Of a stretch of 64,000 bases of DNA, positions 17,594-26,408 are shown piece after piece (position 1 is the stretch's first letter; the number at the start of each line of letters is the position of its first letter). The DNA is from JAQGMJ01 sp036498945 (lineage in GTDB: Bacteria; Pseudomonadota; Gammaproteobacteria; Burkholderiales; JAEUOS01). The notes beneath the pieces were generated by a model, which worked only from the letters and a program-made list of their open reading frames with translations, was not told the origin of the DNA and searched no databases. The position numbers were made by a program, and so were the translations under genes. The stretch is from assembly GCA_036498945.1 (NCBI GenBank), contig DASYEQ010000135.1, positions 200,984 to 264,983 on the forward strand, given 5' to 3'.

Positions 17594-17717
17594 AAGGCGG
17601 CTACGCCGCGACAATGGAGAATCCCCGGCAAGCCTGATGCATGCATCGAGGAGCGGCTTTGCGCCGGCGGGGGCGCAAAAACAGCGAGGCGTCCCGGCAG
17701 CGTCAAGGCTGGGCGGT

Positions 17718-17747
17718 AAAAAAATGGCCTCCGCAAGGAGGCCATTT
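17718..17747 (-). terminator. intrinsic terminator of the aldolase gene
   Basis: Plus-strand AAATGGCCTCC, loop GCAA, GGAGGCCATTT. Read on the minus strand, the stem is followed by a run of T, 29 nt after the stop of the aldolase gene. The upstream stretch 17594-17717 shows no other feature. Confidence 0.88.
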
Positions 17748-17775
17748 CGTTTCGCCGCCGCGCGGCTGCCACGAG

Positions 17776-18555
17776 TCAATCCCGATACGACGGGTCGATC
17801 TTGTCCAGCTTCGCCAGGAGCGCCGGCCATTCCATCTCGCCGAAGCGGCGGCGCACGCCGGGCTTGTAGAGATGGTTGGTGGCTTCCACCACGTCCTTCG
17901 TGGGCAGGTCGAGCTCGGTGTTGCACGAGAGCGTCATCACCTGCAGGCGGCAGGCACGCTCCAGGCGGAAGATGTTGTTGAACGCCTCGGGGATCGAGGG
18001 GCCGACGCACAACAGGCCGTGGTTCTTCAGGATCATCACCTCGCGCATTCCCAGGTCATTCACCAGGCGTTCCTGCTCTTCCAGGTTGATCGCCACTCCT
18101 TCGTAGTCGTGCACGCCGATGTCGATGAAGCGCATCGCCGTCTGCGCGATCGGCAACAGGCCGCATTTCATCGCCGAGACGGCCATGCCGGCGAGCGAAT
18201 GCGTGTGGATCACGCAGTCGACGTCGTGGCGCGCACGGTGCACCGCGCTGTGGATGACGAAGCCGGCGCGGTTGACACCGTATTCGCCGGGGTTGTACAG
18301 CTCGTTGCCGTCGAGGTCGATCTTGATGAAGCCGGAGGCGTGCATCTGGTCATACAGCAGGCCATACGGGTTGATCAGGAAGGCATGGTCTTCACCGGGG
18401 ACGCGGCAGGAGATGTGATTGGCGATCATCTCGTCCATGTCGTAGTGGTGCACCAGCCGGTAGGCGGCCGCAAGATCGACACGCTTTTTCCATTCCTCGG
18501 CGCTGACATCCTGGCGCACGTTGCCGCTTTTCTTGCGCAGTGGGGTGACGCTCAT
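17776..18555 (-). CDS. class II aldolase/adducin family protein
   Basis: Metal-dependent aldolase or decarboxylase fold related to fuculose-phosphate aldolase and ribulose-5-phosphate 4-epimerase. Likely zinc ligands are His117 and His119 in HTHSLAGMAVSAMK and His179 in LKNHGLLCVG. The 259-residue length and the N-terminal part (EWKKRVDLAAAYRLVHHYDM) resemble the adducin-like branch often found in betaproteobacterial catabolic clusters. It lies 113 nt downstream of an isopropylmalate-dehydrogenase-family gene, suggesting one pathway. The substrate cannot be told from the sequence. Confidence 0.88.
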   Translation of the reverse strand: MSVTPLRKKSGNVRQDVSAEEWKKRVDLAAAYRLVHHYDMDEMIANHISCRVPGEDHAFLINPYGLLYDQMHASGFIKIDLDGNELYNPGEYGVNRAGFVIHSAVHRARHDVDCVIHTHSLAGMAVSAMKCGLLPIAQTAMRFIDIGVHDYEGVAINLEEQERLVNDLGMREVMILKNHGLLCVGPSIPEAFNNIFRLERACRLQVMTLSCNTELDLPTKDVVEATNHLYKPGVRRRFGEMEWPALLAKLDKIDPSYRD

Positions 18556-18668
18556 GGGTCTATCTCCTGAAAACGAACGTTGCCTGAGAACAATACATCA
18601 GCCTCAACGAAGCTGCCGGAATGGGCCGGATTAGAAACGCCATCCGCCGCCCATTCCGCGAAACAAGA

Positions 18669-19751
18669 TTACTTCGCCAGCGCCATGAAACGCTGGGTCA
18701 CCGCCTGCCCGAAGGCACGGGTGCCGAGCTTGCCGCCCAGATCCGGCGTGCGGCTGGCCGGGTCGGCCAGCAGTTCCTGGATGGCGTGGTCGATCAGGTT
18801 GCCGGCCTCCTGCAGCTTCGGCTGCTGGTGACGCTCGCCCAGCCAGTCCAGCAGCATGCAGGTGGAGAACATCAGCGAGCAGGGGTTGGCCTTGTCCTGG
18901 CCGGCGATGTCGGGGGCGGAGCCGTGCGAGGCTTGCGCCATCGCGTGGTCGGTGCCGGCGTTGAGCGAACCCGCCAGGCCCAGGCCGCCAGCCAGTTCGG
19001 AAGCCTGGTTGGAAAGAATGTCGCCGAACATGTTGGTGGTGCAGATTACGTCATACGCTTCGGGCGTGCGCACCAGCATCGAGGCCATGGCGTCGACCAG
19101 CACCTCGTTCACCTTCAGTTGCGGGTAGTCCTTGCACACCGCGCGCGCCTCGCGCAGGAACAGGCCGTCGGAAAGCTTGAGCACGTTGCCCTTGCTGACG
19201 ATGGTGACCTGCTTGCGGCGCTTCATCGCCGCTTCACACGCCGCCACGGCGATGCGGCGGCTCGAGGCCGCGGTAACCTTGCGCACCGCCAGGGCCACGT
19301 CCGGGGTCGGCATGAATTCGCCGCCGCCCATGAACATGTTGCGGTCGGCGTAAAAGCCTTCGGTGTTTTCGCGCGCGATCACCAGGTCCATTTCCTTGAT
19401 GAAGGCGGGCACGCCCTTGATCACGCGCGAGGGACGCATGTTGGCGTAGAGGTCGAGCTGCAGGCGCAGGCGCGAGGAGGGGTTGACGCCGCCTTGCTCG
19501 GCCGGCACCGGGTAGCCATAGGTGTCGCAGGGGCCGAGGATGATGCCGTCGGCGGCGCGCGCCTTCTCCAGGGTGAAATCGGGGATGGTGTGCTTGTGCT
19601 TCTCGTAGGCGGCGAAGCCGACGTCGTCCTCGGTGATGTTCAGGCCCAGGTTCATCTTCTGGTTGGCGGCCTTCACCACGTCCAGGGTGGCGGCGGAGAT
19701 TTCCGGGCCGATACCGTCGCCGGCGAACACGATTACGTTGAGGTTTTTCAT
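18669..19751 (-). CDS. isocitrate/isopropylmalate dehydrogenase family protein
   Basis: A 360-residue NAD(P)-dependent beta-decarboxylating hydroxyacid dehydrogenase. Landmarks are GDGIGPEI at 11-18, RENTEGFYADRNMFMGGG, and the metal/cofactor region TTNMFGDILSNQASELAG with HGSAPDIAGQDKANP. Compared with the LeuB fragment at the start of the window, the substrate-site region differs strongly, so it is probably not a second LeuB. Tartrate, D-malate, isocitrate and related dehydrogenases are possible. It sits between a Bug receptor gene and a class II aldolase gene on the same strand. Confidence 0.88.
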   Translation of the reverse strand: MKNLNVIVFAGDGIGPEISAATLDVVKAANQKMNLGLNITEDDVGFAAYEKHKHTIPDFTLEKARAADGIILGPCDTYGYPVPAEQGGVNPSSRLRLQLDLYANMRPSRVIKGVPAFIKEMDLVIARENTEGFYADRNMFMGGGEFMPTPDVALAVRKVTAASSRRIAVAACEAAMKRRKQVTIVSKGNVLKLSDGLFLREARAVCKDYPQLKVNEVLVDAMASMLVRTPEAYDVICTTNMFGDILSNQASELAGGLGLAGSLNAGTDHAMAQASHGSAPDIAGQDKANPCSLMFSTCMLLDWLGERHQQPKLQEAGNLIDHAIQELLADPASRTPDLGGKLGTRAFGQAVTQRFMALAK

Positions 19752-19842
19752 GGCAGGGTCCTCTTCAGGAGATAAAATTCAATCGGACTTCACGCCTACG
19801 GCGCGGATGGTCTTTTCGGTCTTCGCGGTTTCGTGGGTCGTC

Positions 19843-20829
19843 TTATTGCGGCTTGATGCCGGCCGCCGCGACGGTCTTTTTCCACGCCGCCAGTTCGGCC
19901 GCGAGCATCTTCCCGAAGTCGCTGCTCGTGCCCTTGTAGGCGTCCGCGCCTTCGTTCTTCAGGCGGTCCTGGATGGTCTTGCTGGCCAGCGACTGGTTGA
20001 TCGAAGCGTTGAGTTTTTCCACGATTGCCGGCGGCGTGCCGGCGCGTGCAACGACGCCCCACCAGGTGGAGACGTCGAAGTCCTTGACGCCGCTTTCTTC
20101 CACCGTCGGCGCACCGGGGAACTGCGGCGAGCGCTCTTTCGAGGTCACTGCCAGCAGCTTGACGCGGTCCGCCTTCACGTAGCTGCCGATGGTCGGCACC
20201 GTGGCGAAAAACACCTGCACGTGGCCCGCCAGCAGGTCGACTGCGGCCGGCGCACTGCCCTTGTAGGGCACGTGCGTCATCTTCACGCCGGCGCGCTGCT
20301 CGAACAATTCGCCCGCCAGGTGGTTGATGCTGCCGATGCCGGCGGAGCAGAAGTTGAGTGCGTTGGGCTTGGCGCGGGCGCGCGCGATCATGTCGGCCAG
20401 CGAGTTGATGCCGGTCTCCTTGTTCGCCACCACCAGCAGCGGCCCGCGGCCGATCATGGCGATCGGCGCGAAGTCCTTCAGGATGTCGCGCGAGGTCGCA
20501 GGCTCGGTGGCCGCGTGGGTGACGAAGGTGGAGGTGACGAACAGCAGGGTATAGCCGTCGGCCGCGGCCTGCGCCACGTAGTCCACGCCGATCTCCCCGC
20601 CGGCGCCGCCGCGGTTGTCCACCACCACGCTCTGGCCGAGACGCTCCTGCATCTGCCGGGCGAGGTCGCGCGCGATGCTGTCGGTACCGCCGCCGGCGGC
20701 AAACGGCACGATCATTGTGATCGGATGCTGCGGATACGCCTGGGCGCAGGCGCCCGCCGCGAACGCCAGGCCGCCCGCCATCACCAGCGCGCCGAACGCG
20801 CGCCGTCCCATGCTTGCCGTCATACCCAT
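19843..20829 (-). CDS. Bug-family tripartite tricarboxylate transporter substrate-binding protein
   Basis: Periplasmic solute receptor of about 328 residues. After a signal peptide (MGRRAFGALVMAGGLAFAAGACAQA) comes the Bug pattern YPQHPITMIVPFAAGGGTDSIARDLARQM, then VVDNRGGAGGEIGVDYVAQA and VPYKGSAPAAVDLLAGHVQVFF. The start at 20829 has GGAGG six nt upstream; an ATG at 20823 would overlap the preceding stop as ATGA. The open frame extends much further upstream, but that part is a shadow of the transporter gene. No TctA or TctB is nearby. It is cotranscribed with the chromate-family pair and probably the dehydrogenase. Confidence 0.92.
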   Translation of the reverse strand: MGMTASMGRRAFGALVMAGGLAFAAGACAQAYPQHPITMIVPFAAGGGTDSIARDLARQMQERLGQSVVVDNRGGAGGEIGVDYVAQAAADGYTLLFVTSTFVTHAATEPATSRDILKDFAPIAMIGRGPLLVVANKETGINSLADMIARARAKPNALNFCSAGIGSINHLAGELFEQRAGVKMTHVPYKGSAPAAVDLLAGHVQVFFATVPTIGSYVKADRVKLLAVTSKERSPQFPGAPTVEESGVKDFDVSTWWGVVARAGTPPAIVEKLNASINQSLASKTIQDRLKNEGADAYKGTSSDFGKMLAAELAAWKKTVAAAGIKPQ

Positions 20830-21350
20830 CCAAAACCTCCAAGAATTGCGCCGAACGCCAATAGCACCAGCGGGTGCACCCGCGTGAGCAGCGCCACCAC
20901 CACCGTCGCCGCCGTCACCGCATAGGCCACCCACGAGCCGCTGTCGGCCGAAATCGTCAGGATGTAGCCGCTCGCCAAGAGCAGCCCCACGGTCAGCGGC
21001 GTCAGCCCCGACTGCACGGCGATGCGCCAGGGCTTGTTGCGCATGCGGTGCCACAGCCCGCCGGTGTAGTACGCCACCACCGAGGAAGGAATCGACATCG
21101 CCGCGAAGCTCACCAGCGCACCCAGCGGCCCCGCCACCTGGTAACCCAGCAGGCCGACCACCATCATGTTCGGCCCCGGCGCCGCGTTGGCCATACCGAA
21201 GATGCTGGTGAACTCGTCGCTGCTCATCCAGTGATGCTGCTCGACGATGAAGCGGTGCACGTCGGGCATCGAAGCCAGCACGCCGCCGAAGCACACCATC
21301 GACAGGGTGCCGAAATAAACCAGCATCTCCAGCAGGGGATCGTCGCTCAT
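20820..21350 (-). CDS. chromate transporter family protein, half-size (second of pair)
   Basis: A single-domain CHR-family membrane protein of 176 residues, with N-terminus MSDDPLLEMLVYFGTLSMVC. The conserved motif FGMANAAPGPNMMVVGLLGY and about five to six hydrophobic helices are visible. Its ATG overlaps the stop of the upstream half-gene as ATGA, so the two are translationally coupled and probably form a heterodimer. The last codons overlap the Bug gene. CHR proteins export chromate where studied, but many homologues have unknown substrates. Confidence 0.88.
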   Translation of the reverse strand: MSDDPLLEMLVYFGTLSMVCFGGVLASMPDVHRFIVEQHHWMSSDEFTSIFGMANAAPGPNMMVVGLLGYQVAGPLGALVSFAAMSIPSSVVAYYTGGLWHRMRNKPWRIAVQSGLTPLTVGLLLASGYILTISADSGSWVAYAVTAATVVVALLTRVHPLVLLAFGAILGGFGWV

Positions 21351-21937
21351 CGCTTCATCGCCCACCATTGCCAGCCGATCGAAATCGGCGCCGCCACCGC
21401 CAGCATGGTGATCAGCGGCACCCGCCATAGCGCGATCGCCGCGAACGACGCCGCCGCGAACAGATACGGCGCCTTGGTACGGAAGCTTGTGCCCATCTTC
21501 AGCGCCACCGCCACCACCAGCCCCGACGCCGCCGCCCCCAGGCCGCGCATGATCCCCTTGGCCAGCGGCAGGTCGCCGTAGGTCCTGTAGAACATGCCCA
21601 GCAGGAAGATCACGATCAACGGCGGTACCAGCATGCCGAGAAAGCCCGCTACCGCCCCGCGTACCCCGCGATAGCGCGAGCCGATGCACACCGCCACGTT
21701 CACCACGTTCGCCCCCGGAATGAACTGGCAGAAGGCGAACAGGTCGGCAAACTCCGCATCGCTCAGCCAGCGCTGCTCTTCCACCACCACGCGCCGGGCG
21801 AACGGCAGCACCCCGCCGAAGCCGGTCGCGCTGGCGCGGGCGAAGGCGGAAAAGATCGCCCAGCAGGTCGGCGCGTCGGTGCGCGGCCCGGCCGCGGGCT
21901 CGGGAGGAGGATTGGGAGAGGCGGGCGCGGAAGACAC
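21347..21937 (-). CDS. chromate transporter family protein, half-size (first of pair)
   Basis: N-terminal partner of a split CHR transporter, about 196 residues, with the signature GFGGVLPFARRVVVEEQRWLSDAEF and the second motif FAFCQFIPGANVVNVAVCIG. The start is uncertain: a GTG at 21937 (used) and a TTG at 21952 are both in frame and neither has a clear ribosome-binding site. It is the first gene of the minus-strand cluster that runs to the aldolase at 17776. Confidence 0.87.
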   Translation of the reverse strand: MSSAPASPNPPPEPAAGPRTDAPTCWAIFSAFARASATGFGGVLPFARRVVVEEQRWLSDAEFADLFAFCQFIPGANVVNVAVCIGSRYRGVRGAVAGFLGMLVPPLIVIFLLGMFYRTYGDLPLAKGIMRGLGAAASGLVVAVALKMGTSFRTKAPYLFAAASFAAIALWRVPLITMLAVAAPISIGWQWWAMKR

Positions 21938-22137
21938 GATGAGGCGGCGCAAGGGAGGTAAACCGGCCGCCGGAATGGGATTATTGGCGCGGCACGGGGA
22001 AGCACTCTATTTTACGCTCCCCCTCTAGAGGTGTCGCGCGCCGGCGGACTTATGGGGGTGAAAAGGCAGTGAAAAAGCCGCGCCGAAAAACGCCGGCCCC
22101 GCGTACCACTGGAGACCGGCAGAGCGGGGGAACGGGT

Positions 22138-22467
22138 TCAGGCGCCGGCGAGATGCTTGCCCGCTTCCACCCGCCACTTCTCCATCGCTTCGAAGTAATA
22201 CGTATACATGCACGGAAAGCAGCCGCGCCCGCAGCAAGTGGCGGGGTGCGGCTCCTCCGGCGGCGTGGGCAATTCGAGGCCGCGTGCGCGGGCGGCCGCC
22301 TGCAAGCGTGCAATGTCGTTGCGCGCCTCGGCCAGGGGCCCGGCGAGTTGCGAAGCGAGGCTCATGCTGGATTCGAAGTAGGCGCTTTGGTCCGCAGTAC
22401 GCTCGAAAGCTGCCGGGCCGGCCTTGTTGCGCGGGCGCGTCGCACGCCCGCGGCGCAAGCCCGGCAC
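22138..22467 (-). CDS. small protein with oxidoreductase-like (OXLD1/PF09791-type) cysteine motif
   Basis: Up to 109 residues. The C-terminal part PPEEPHPATCCGRGCFPCMY, followed by TYYFEAMEKWR, matches the short conserved region of the 'oxidoreductase-like' family, known from bacteria and from mitochondrial OXLD1, whose function is unknown. Four cysteines (CC, then C, then C) could bind metal or form disulfides. The N-terminal 34 residues are Arg-rich and may not be translated; an internal ATG at 22365 would give 75 residues. It starts 5 nt after the stop of the upstream gene at 22473, so it may share its transcript. Confidence 0.72.
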   Translation of the reverse strand: MPGLRRGRATRPRNKAGPAAFERTADQSAYFESSMSLASQLAGPLAEARNDIARLQAAARARGLELPTPPEEPHPATCCGRGCFPCMYTYYFEAMEKWRVEAGKHLAGA

Positions 22468-22472
22468 GCGGC

Positions 22473-23861
22473 TTATTTTTTCGCTTCCTGCGCGATCATC
22501 GCGTCGACCACCGCAAGCTTTTCCCGCGCATGCTCGAAGCCCTGGTTGGCGGCGAGCGTGAGCCAGGCGCGGGCCTGGTGCAGGTCGCGCGGCAGGCCGC
22601 GCTGGCCGACCATGTAGTAATAGCCGAGGTTGTTCTGCGCTTCGAACATGCCGAGGTTGCCGGCGACCATCATGCCGCTCATGTAGCCCTTGAGGTTGCC
22701 TTGCTCCTCGTCGAGCCAGCCGATGCCGGCAATTGCCTCGGCCTCGCCCGGGCGGTAGGCGATGATCTTCTGGAACAGCGCGCGTGCAAACGCCTTGTCC
22801 TTCACCGCCGAGTTTTCGGTGTTGGCGGCCCGGTACAGCCAGTCCACGTGGTCCGGCGCGGGCGCGGCGTCGAAGGCTTGCACGTAAAGACGCGAGCCCT
22901 TGTCCGGACTGTTGTCCAGGTCCGTGGCGTCGTCGCCTTTCTGGTGCAGCACGATGGCGCGCATTTCGCCGACGGTCTTGGGCGAGGCATGCCGGGTGCG
23001 TTCGATCTCGGCGAGCACGGCGTCCACTACCTGGTACGTCCCGCTCCAGCGCCGCGAGTTGAAGACGACGAAATGCTCGAACGGCAGGGTGGCTTCGGGA
23101 TCATGCGCCTGGCTCATGCATAGATAGAAAAGCTCCTCTTCGAAGGCGGTGGGGAATTCGCCTCCCGCGACGCCGCGGGCGGGACAGAAGCGGGCCGGCT
23201 GCAGCGCGGGTGCGAACACCTGCCTGAGCATCGCCATCACCGTGGGTTCGGAGTAGCCGGCGTGCCGGGTGATCGCAGCGAGCCGGATCAACTGGCTGTA
23301 GCTTGGCGCGCGGTCGGTTCCGAGTTTCAGGGAATGCAGGAAGGCCTCGCGCGACAGCGCGGCGTATCTGGCCATGCCGGCGAATTGCGCGGCGGTCGTG
23401 GCGGCGGCGCATTGGCAGCCACGCTCCTCCCAGGCGATATCCATGTACTGCACGCCGAGCGTATACCAGGCGACGTAGGAATTCGGCCGCGCCCGCGTCC
23501 ACGCGAGCAACTCGCCCACCATGCCTTTGCCGGCCTTGTTCGGCGCGATGGAGCCGAGCGAATTGAAGTAGTCATCAGCCGACATCTTCTTCGCGCGGTA
23601 TTGCGCCAGCCAGTCGGCGGTGGTCTTCTCGATGGCGTCATAGTCGTGCGAGCCGATCAGCACGTTCATTCGTACGTTGATCTCGCGCAGCCGCCGCGCC
23701 TCCTGCTGCTCCGGCTTCTCGTCGGGCTTGGACTTGGCGTTCTGCGCCAGCGGCAAGGGGGAAATCTGGAAGGTGTCCGCCGCCTGTGCCTGGGAAGCGA
23801 CGGCCAGGCCGCAAAGCAAAAGGAGGCGGACGGCAAATGGGTAACGCATATTTTTCTTCAT
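22473..23861 (-). CDS. secreted DUF4034/Sel1-repeat protein
   Basis: A 462-residue exported protein with a signal peptide (MRYPFAVRLLLLCGLAVASQAQAA). The N-terminal half has a DUF4034-like region (DYDAIEKTTADWLAQYRAKK, then LLAWTRARPNSYVAWYTLGV). The C-terminal part contains Sel1/TPR-like helices (EAQNNLGYYYMVGQRGLPRD, then LHQARAWLTLAANQGFEHA). Such repeats usually scaffold protein contacts; no enzymatic motif was seen. The mature part contains several cysteines (for example RGCQCAAAT). The specific role is unknown. Confidence 0.8.
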   Translation of the reverse strand: MKKNMRYPFAVRLLLLCGLAVASQAQAADTFQISPLPLAQNAKSKPDEKPEQQEARRLREINVRMNVLIGSHDYDAIEKTTADWLAQYRAKKMSADDYFNSLGSIAPNKAGKGMVGELLAWTRARPNSYVAWYTLGVQYMDIAWEERGCQCAAATTAAQFAGMARYAALSREAFLHSLKLGTDRAPSYSQLIRLAAITRHAGYSEPTVMAMLRQVFAPALQPARFCPARGVAGGEFPTAFEEELFYLCMSQAHDPEATLPFEHFVVFNSRRWSGTYQVVDAVLAEIERTRHASPKTVGEMRAIVLHQKGDDATDLDNSPDKGSRLYVQAFDAAPAPDHVDWLYRAANTENSAVKDKAFARALFQKIIAYRPGEAEAIAGIGWLDEEQGNLKGYMSGMMVAGNLGMFEAQNNLGYYYMVGQRGLPRDLHQARAWLTLAANQGFEHAREKLAVVDAMIAQEAKK

Positions 23862-23979
23862 CCTCAGCCTTGGGATGGCGGATTGTTGGCGGCAGTATAC
23901 CTTGTGCCAGACGTATTTTAGGGAGATGAAAGGTGCTGGCCGGCGGCAAGAGGGCCGCTCGTGCGCACGGCGCGCCGCC

Positions 23980-24579
23980 CTACGTCTTCGGCGGCGGCGG
24001 CGCGATGAGCAGGTAACCCTCGTTGCGGTAGTCGCGGTGCAGTTCGCGGTCGGGGAAGAGCCTGGTGACGAAGTCGATGTTCTTGCGCTCGGGGTCGAGG
24101 TTTTCGTCTTCGGCGGGTGTGTTGCCGGATTCGAAGGGGCCGTTTTCGTAGATCCGCAGGTCGTCGACGATGATGACGTCGCGGCTGTCGGGGCGATGCT
24201 GCTGGATCACACGCAGCTCCTGCTCAAGGGGCAGGGCAATCTCGAGCGGGGCATGGCCTTTGCGCCCGCGGAAGTCGGCCTCGACTTCGCCGGGGTAGTG
24301 GGCATCGAGAAAAAACAGGACGCGTTCTTCGCGCGGAATGGCGGGCAGCACCTGCGCCAGGGCTGTCGTCGAATCGGCATTCAGCACGGTGATGCGCGGG
24401 TCGGCGGCGAAGAACTGGGCGGCGCGCTGCGCCGTCTGCGGGTGGATCTCGCTGGAGTAGAGCCTGCGGAATTGCGGATGGCCGGCGGCGTATTGCAGCG
24501 AGGCGCCGGTACCGGTGCCGGTCTCGAAAAACACGGAGCAGCGGATATCTTCGAGGACGAATACGTGCAGGGAGCCCAT
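23980..24579 (-). CDS. class I SAM-dependent methyltransferase-like protein
   Basis: A 199-residue protein with a Rossmann-like N-terminus: FFETGTGTGASLQYAA resembles the SAM-binding glycine loop, then RRLYSSEIHPQTAQRAAQFF and RITVLNADSTTAL. The FFLDAHYPG segment resembles methyltransferases of the Methyltransf_24 group. At about 200 residues it is short. A partner or substrate is not evident. The downstream neighbour on the same strand is the Sel1 protein, the upstream one the YkgJ-type protein about 200 nt away. Confidence 0.65.
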   Translation of the reverse strand: MGSLHVFVLEDIRCSVFFETGTGTGASLQYAAGHPQFRRLYSSEIHPQTAQRAAQFFAADPRITVLNADSTTALAQVLPAIPREERVLFFLDAHYPGEVEADFRGRKGHAPLEIALPLEQELRVIQQHRPDSRDVIIVDDLRIYENGPFESGNTPAEDENLDPERKNIDFVTRLFPDRELHRDYRNEGYLLIAPPPPKT

Positions 24580-24783
24580 GGCCCGTTCTCTCCTTGGTGT
24601 GGCGCCGCCGCGAGCCGGAAGCGCCGGCGCGGGTGGCAGGCCGATTATGCCTGCGTGACGGACTGGCGCGGCACCCGGCGCGACAGGCGGCGGGCGCCGC
24701 TGGGTTGCCGGTCGCCCGCGACTGCGATGAACGGAGGCGCCGGGGTTCGTGCGGGCGACGCGTCCCCGCGCGCACGCCGACGT

Positions 24784-25506
24784 TCAGCCGCGCGTTGGGC
24801 GCGGCGCGCCGATCTCGATGGGGCGGGAGGCGGTGAGCATCTCGTCCATGTCGGGCATGAATTCGAACACCTGCTCGCCCTTGTACCAGCGCTCTTCGCA
24901 GGTCGGGTCTTCGACGGCGCGCAGCACGGCCTGACCAAGTTCGTGCGGGTAGGCAGGCAACTGGCGCTTGAGATAGCCCTCGACGGTGCCGTTATAGACG
25001 CCCAGGAAGCGCAGGTTGAGCTCCTCGCTCTCGGGAATGATGCCGTCGGGACGCTTGCATTCCTCCACATCCTCGGAGTGCACGCGGCGGCAGGGCGAGG
25101 GGCGGTGCTCGTAGACCGAACACTGCGAATCCTTCAGCAGCGGGCAGGGCAACTGGTGGTGCTCGGGGCGCAGGCCGCGGGCCTTTTCGGCATGCTCGCG
25201 CAGGCGCGCGGTGACCGCCGTCAGTTCGGCTTCCGGCAGCTTGCGCAGTTCGGCGGCGATGACGAAGATCTCCGGCGGCAGCGCTTCGATACGGTTGGCG
25301 CAGCAATAGGCGCAGCCGGGCTTGCAGTCGAAATGCACGCCGGGCTGCTTTTTCACCGTGGCGACGGCGGCGTCGATCTTTTCGTGCGTGGTGCGCACCA
25401 GGTTGATGGCGAAAGTGCGGTTGCGGTTTTGCGCCAGCCCTTTGCTTACCAGGCTTACCTGGTTCTCGTGCTGTTGCTTGACGTCCTGCAGGGTGATTTG
25501 GGCCAT
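24784..25506 (-). CDS. YkgJ family cysteine cluster protein
   Basis: A 240-residue protein with the CxxCxxCC-type zinc/iron cluster signature. Cys61, Cys65, Cys68 and Cys69 lie in DCKPGCAYCCANRIEALPP, and further cysteines in CPLLKDSQCSVYEHRPSPCR and EECKRP. Family members are thought to bind metal through these cysteines; function is unknown. It lies 28 nt downstream of the 3-hydroxyacyl-CoA dehydrogenase gene and may be cotranscribed with it. Confidence 0.85.
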   Translation of the reverse strand: MAQITLQDVKQQHENQVSLVSKGLAQNRNRTFAINLVRTTHEKIDAAVATVKKQPGVHFDCKPGCAYCCANRIEALPPEIFVIAAELRKLPEAELTAVTARLREHAEKARGLRPEHHQLPCPLLKDSQCSVYEHRPSPCRRVHSEDVEECKRPDGIIPESEELNLRFLGVYNGTVEGYLKRQLPAYPHELGQAVLRAVEDPTCEERWYKGEQVFEFMPDMDEMLTASRPIEIGAPRPTRG

Positions 25507-25534
25507 GGCGGTTGCGGCTGGGCAGGTGGTAGGT

Positions 25535-26389
25535 TTACTTGCTGTAATCGTAGAAGCCGCGCCCGGTCTTGCGGCCGAGATAGCCGGCGGCGACCATTTC
25601 CTTGAGCAGCGGGGCGGGGCGGTACTTGGGGTCGTTGAAGCCTTCGTAGAAGACCTGCATCACCGAGAGCATGGTATCCAAGCCGATCATGTCGGCCAGG
25701 GCGAGCGGGCCGATCGGCTGGTTGGTGCCCAGGCGCATGCCGTTGTCGATGTCTTCGGCGGTGGCCAGGCCCTCGGCGTAGACGAAGATGGCTTCGTTGA
25801 TCATCGGGCAGAGGATGCGGTTGACCACGAAGCCGGGGCTGTTCTTTACCGCGATCGGCGTCTTGCCCAGGCTCTTGGAGAGTGCTTCGGTGACGGCATA
25901 GGTGGCATCGCTGGTGGCGAGACCGCGGATCACTTCGACCAGCGCCATCATCGGCACCGGGTTGAAGAAGTGCATGCCGATGAACTTGTCCGGGCGCGAG
26001 AGGGAGGCGGCCAGGCCGGTGATGGTGATCGAGGAGGTGTTGGTGGCGATGATCACCTCCGGGCGGGCCACGCCGTCGATTTCCTTGAGGATCTTTTTCT
26101 TCAGCTCGGCGTTTTCGGTGGCGGCCTCGATGATGAAGTCGGCCTCCTTGAGGTCGGCCATACTGGTGGTGCCGCGGATCAGGGAAAGGGCCTGGGTCTT
26201 CTCGGCCTCGGTCAGCTTTTCCTTCTTGATCAAGCGATCCAGGCTGCCGGCAACCGCCTTCACACCGCGATCGACCGCGGCCTGGTTGATGTCCAGCATC
26301 AGGGCGTTGATGCCGCTCACCGCGCAAGCCTGCGCGATGCCGTTGCCCATGGTGCCGGCGCCGATGATGCCTACGGTCTTGATGTTCAT
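25535..26389 (-). CDS. 3-hydroxybutyryl-CoA dehydrogenase
   Basis: Oxidises (S)-3-hydroxyacyl-CoA to 3-oxoacyl-CoA with NAD(P). The 284-residue length matches single-domain Hbd/PaaH enzymes. The dinucleotide loop GAGTMG is at 10-15, the catalytic histidine is His140 in GMHFFNPVPMMALVEVI, and the C-terminal domain has GRGFYDYSK at the end, typical of short Hbd proteins. Neighbours are lpxH and a YkgJ-type gene, so context does not point to one pathway; butyryl-CoA or aromatic degradation are possible. Confidence 0.93.
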   Translation of the reverse strand: MNIKTVGIIGAGTMGNGIAQACAVSGINALMLDINQAAVDRGVKAVAGSLDRLIKKEKLTEAEKTQALSLIRGTTSMADLKEADFIIEAATENAELKKKILKEIDGVARPEVIIATNTSSITITGLAASLSRPDKFIGMHFFNPVPMMALVEVIRGLATSDATYAVTEALSKSLGKTPIAVKNSPGFVVNRILCPMINEAIFVYAEGLATAEDIDNGMRLGTNQPIGPLALADMIGLDTMLSVMQVFYEGFNDPKYRPAPLLKEMVAAGYLGRKTGRGFYDYSK

Positions 26390-26408
26390 GGTGATCCTGC
26401 GAAAACGT

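Noticed and set aside
23875..25605. Plus-strand frame of 576 codons over the methyltransferase-like and YkgJ genes
   Set aside because: Antisense to two genes with known motifs; composition is that of a shadow frame.
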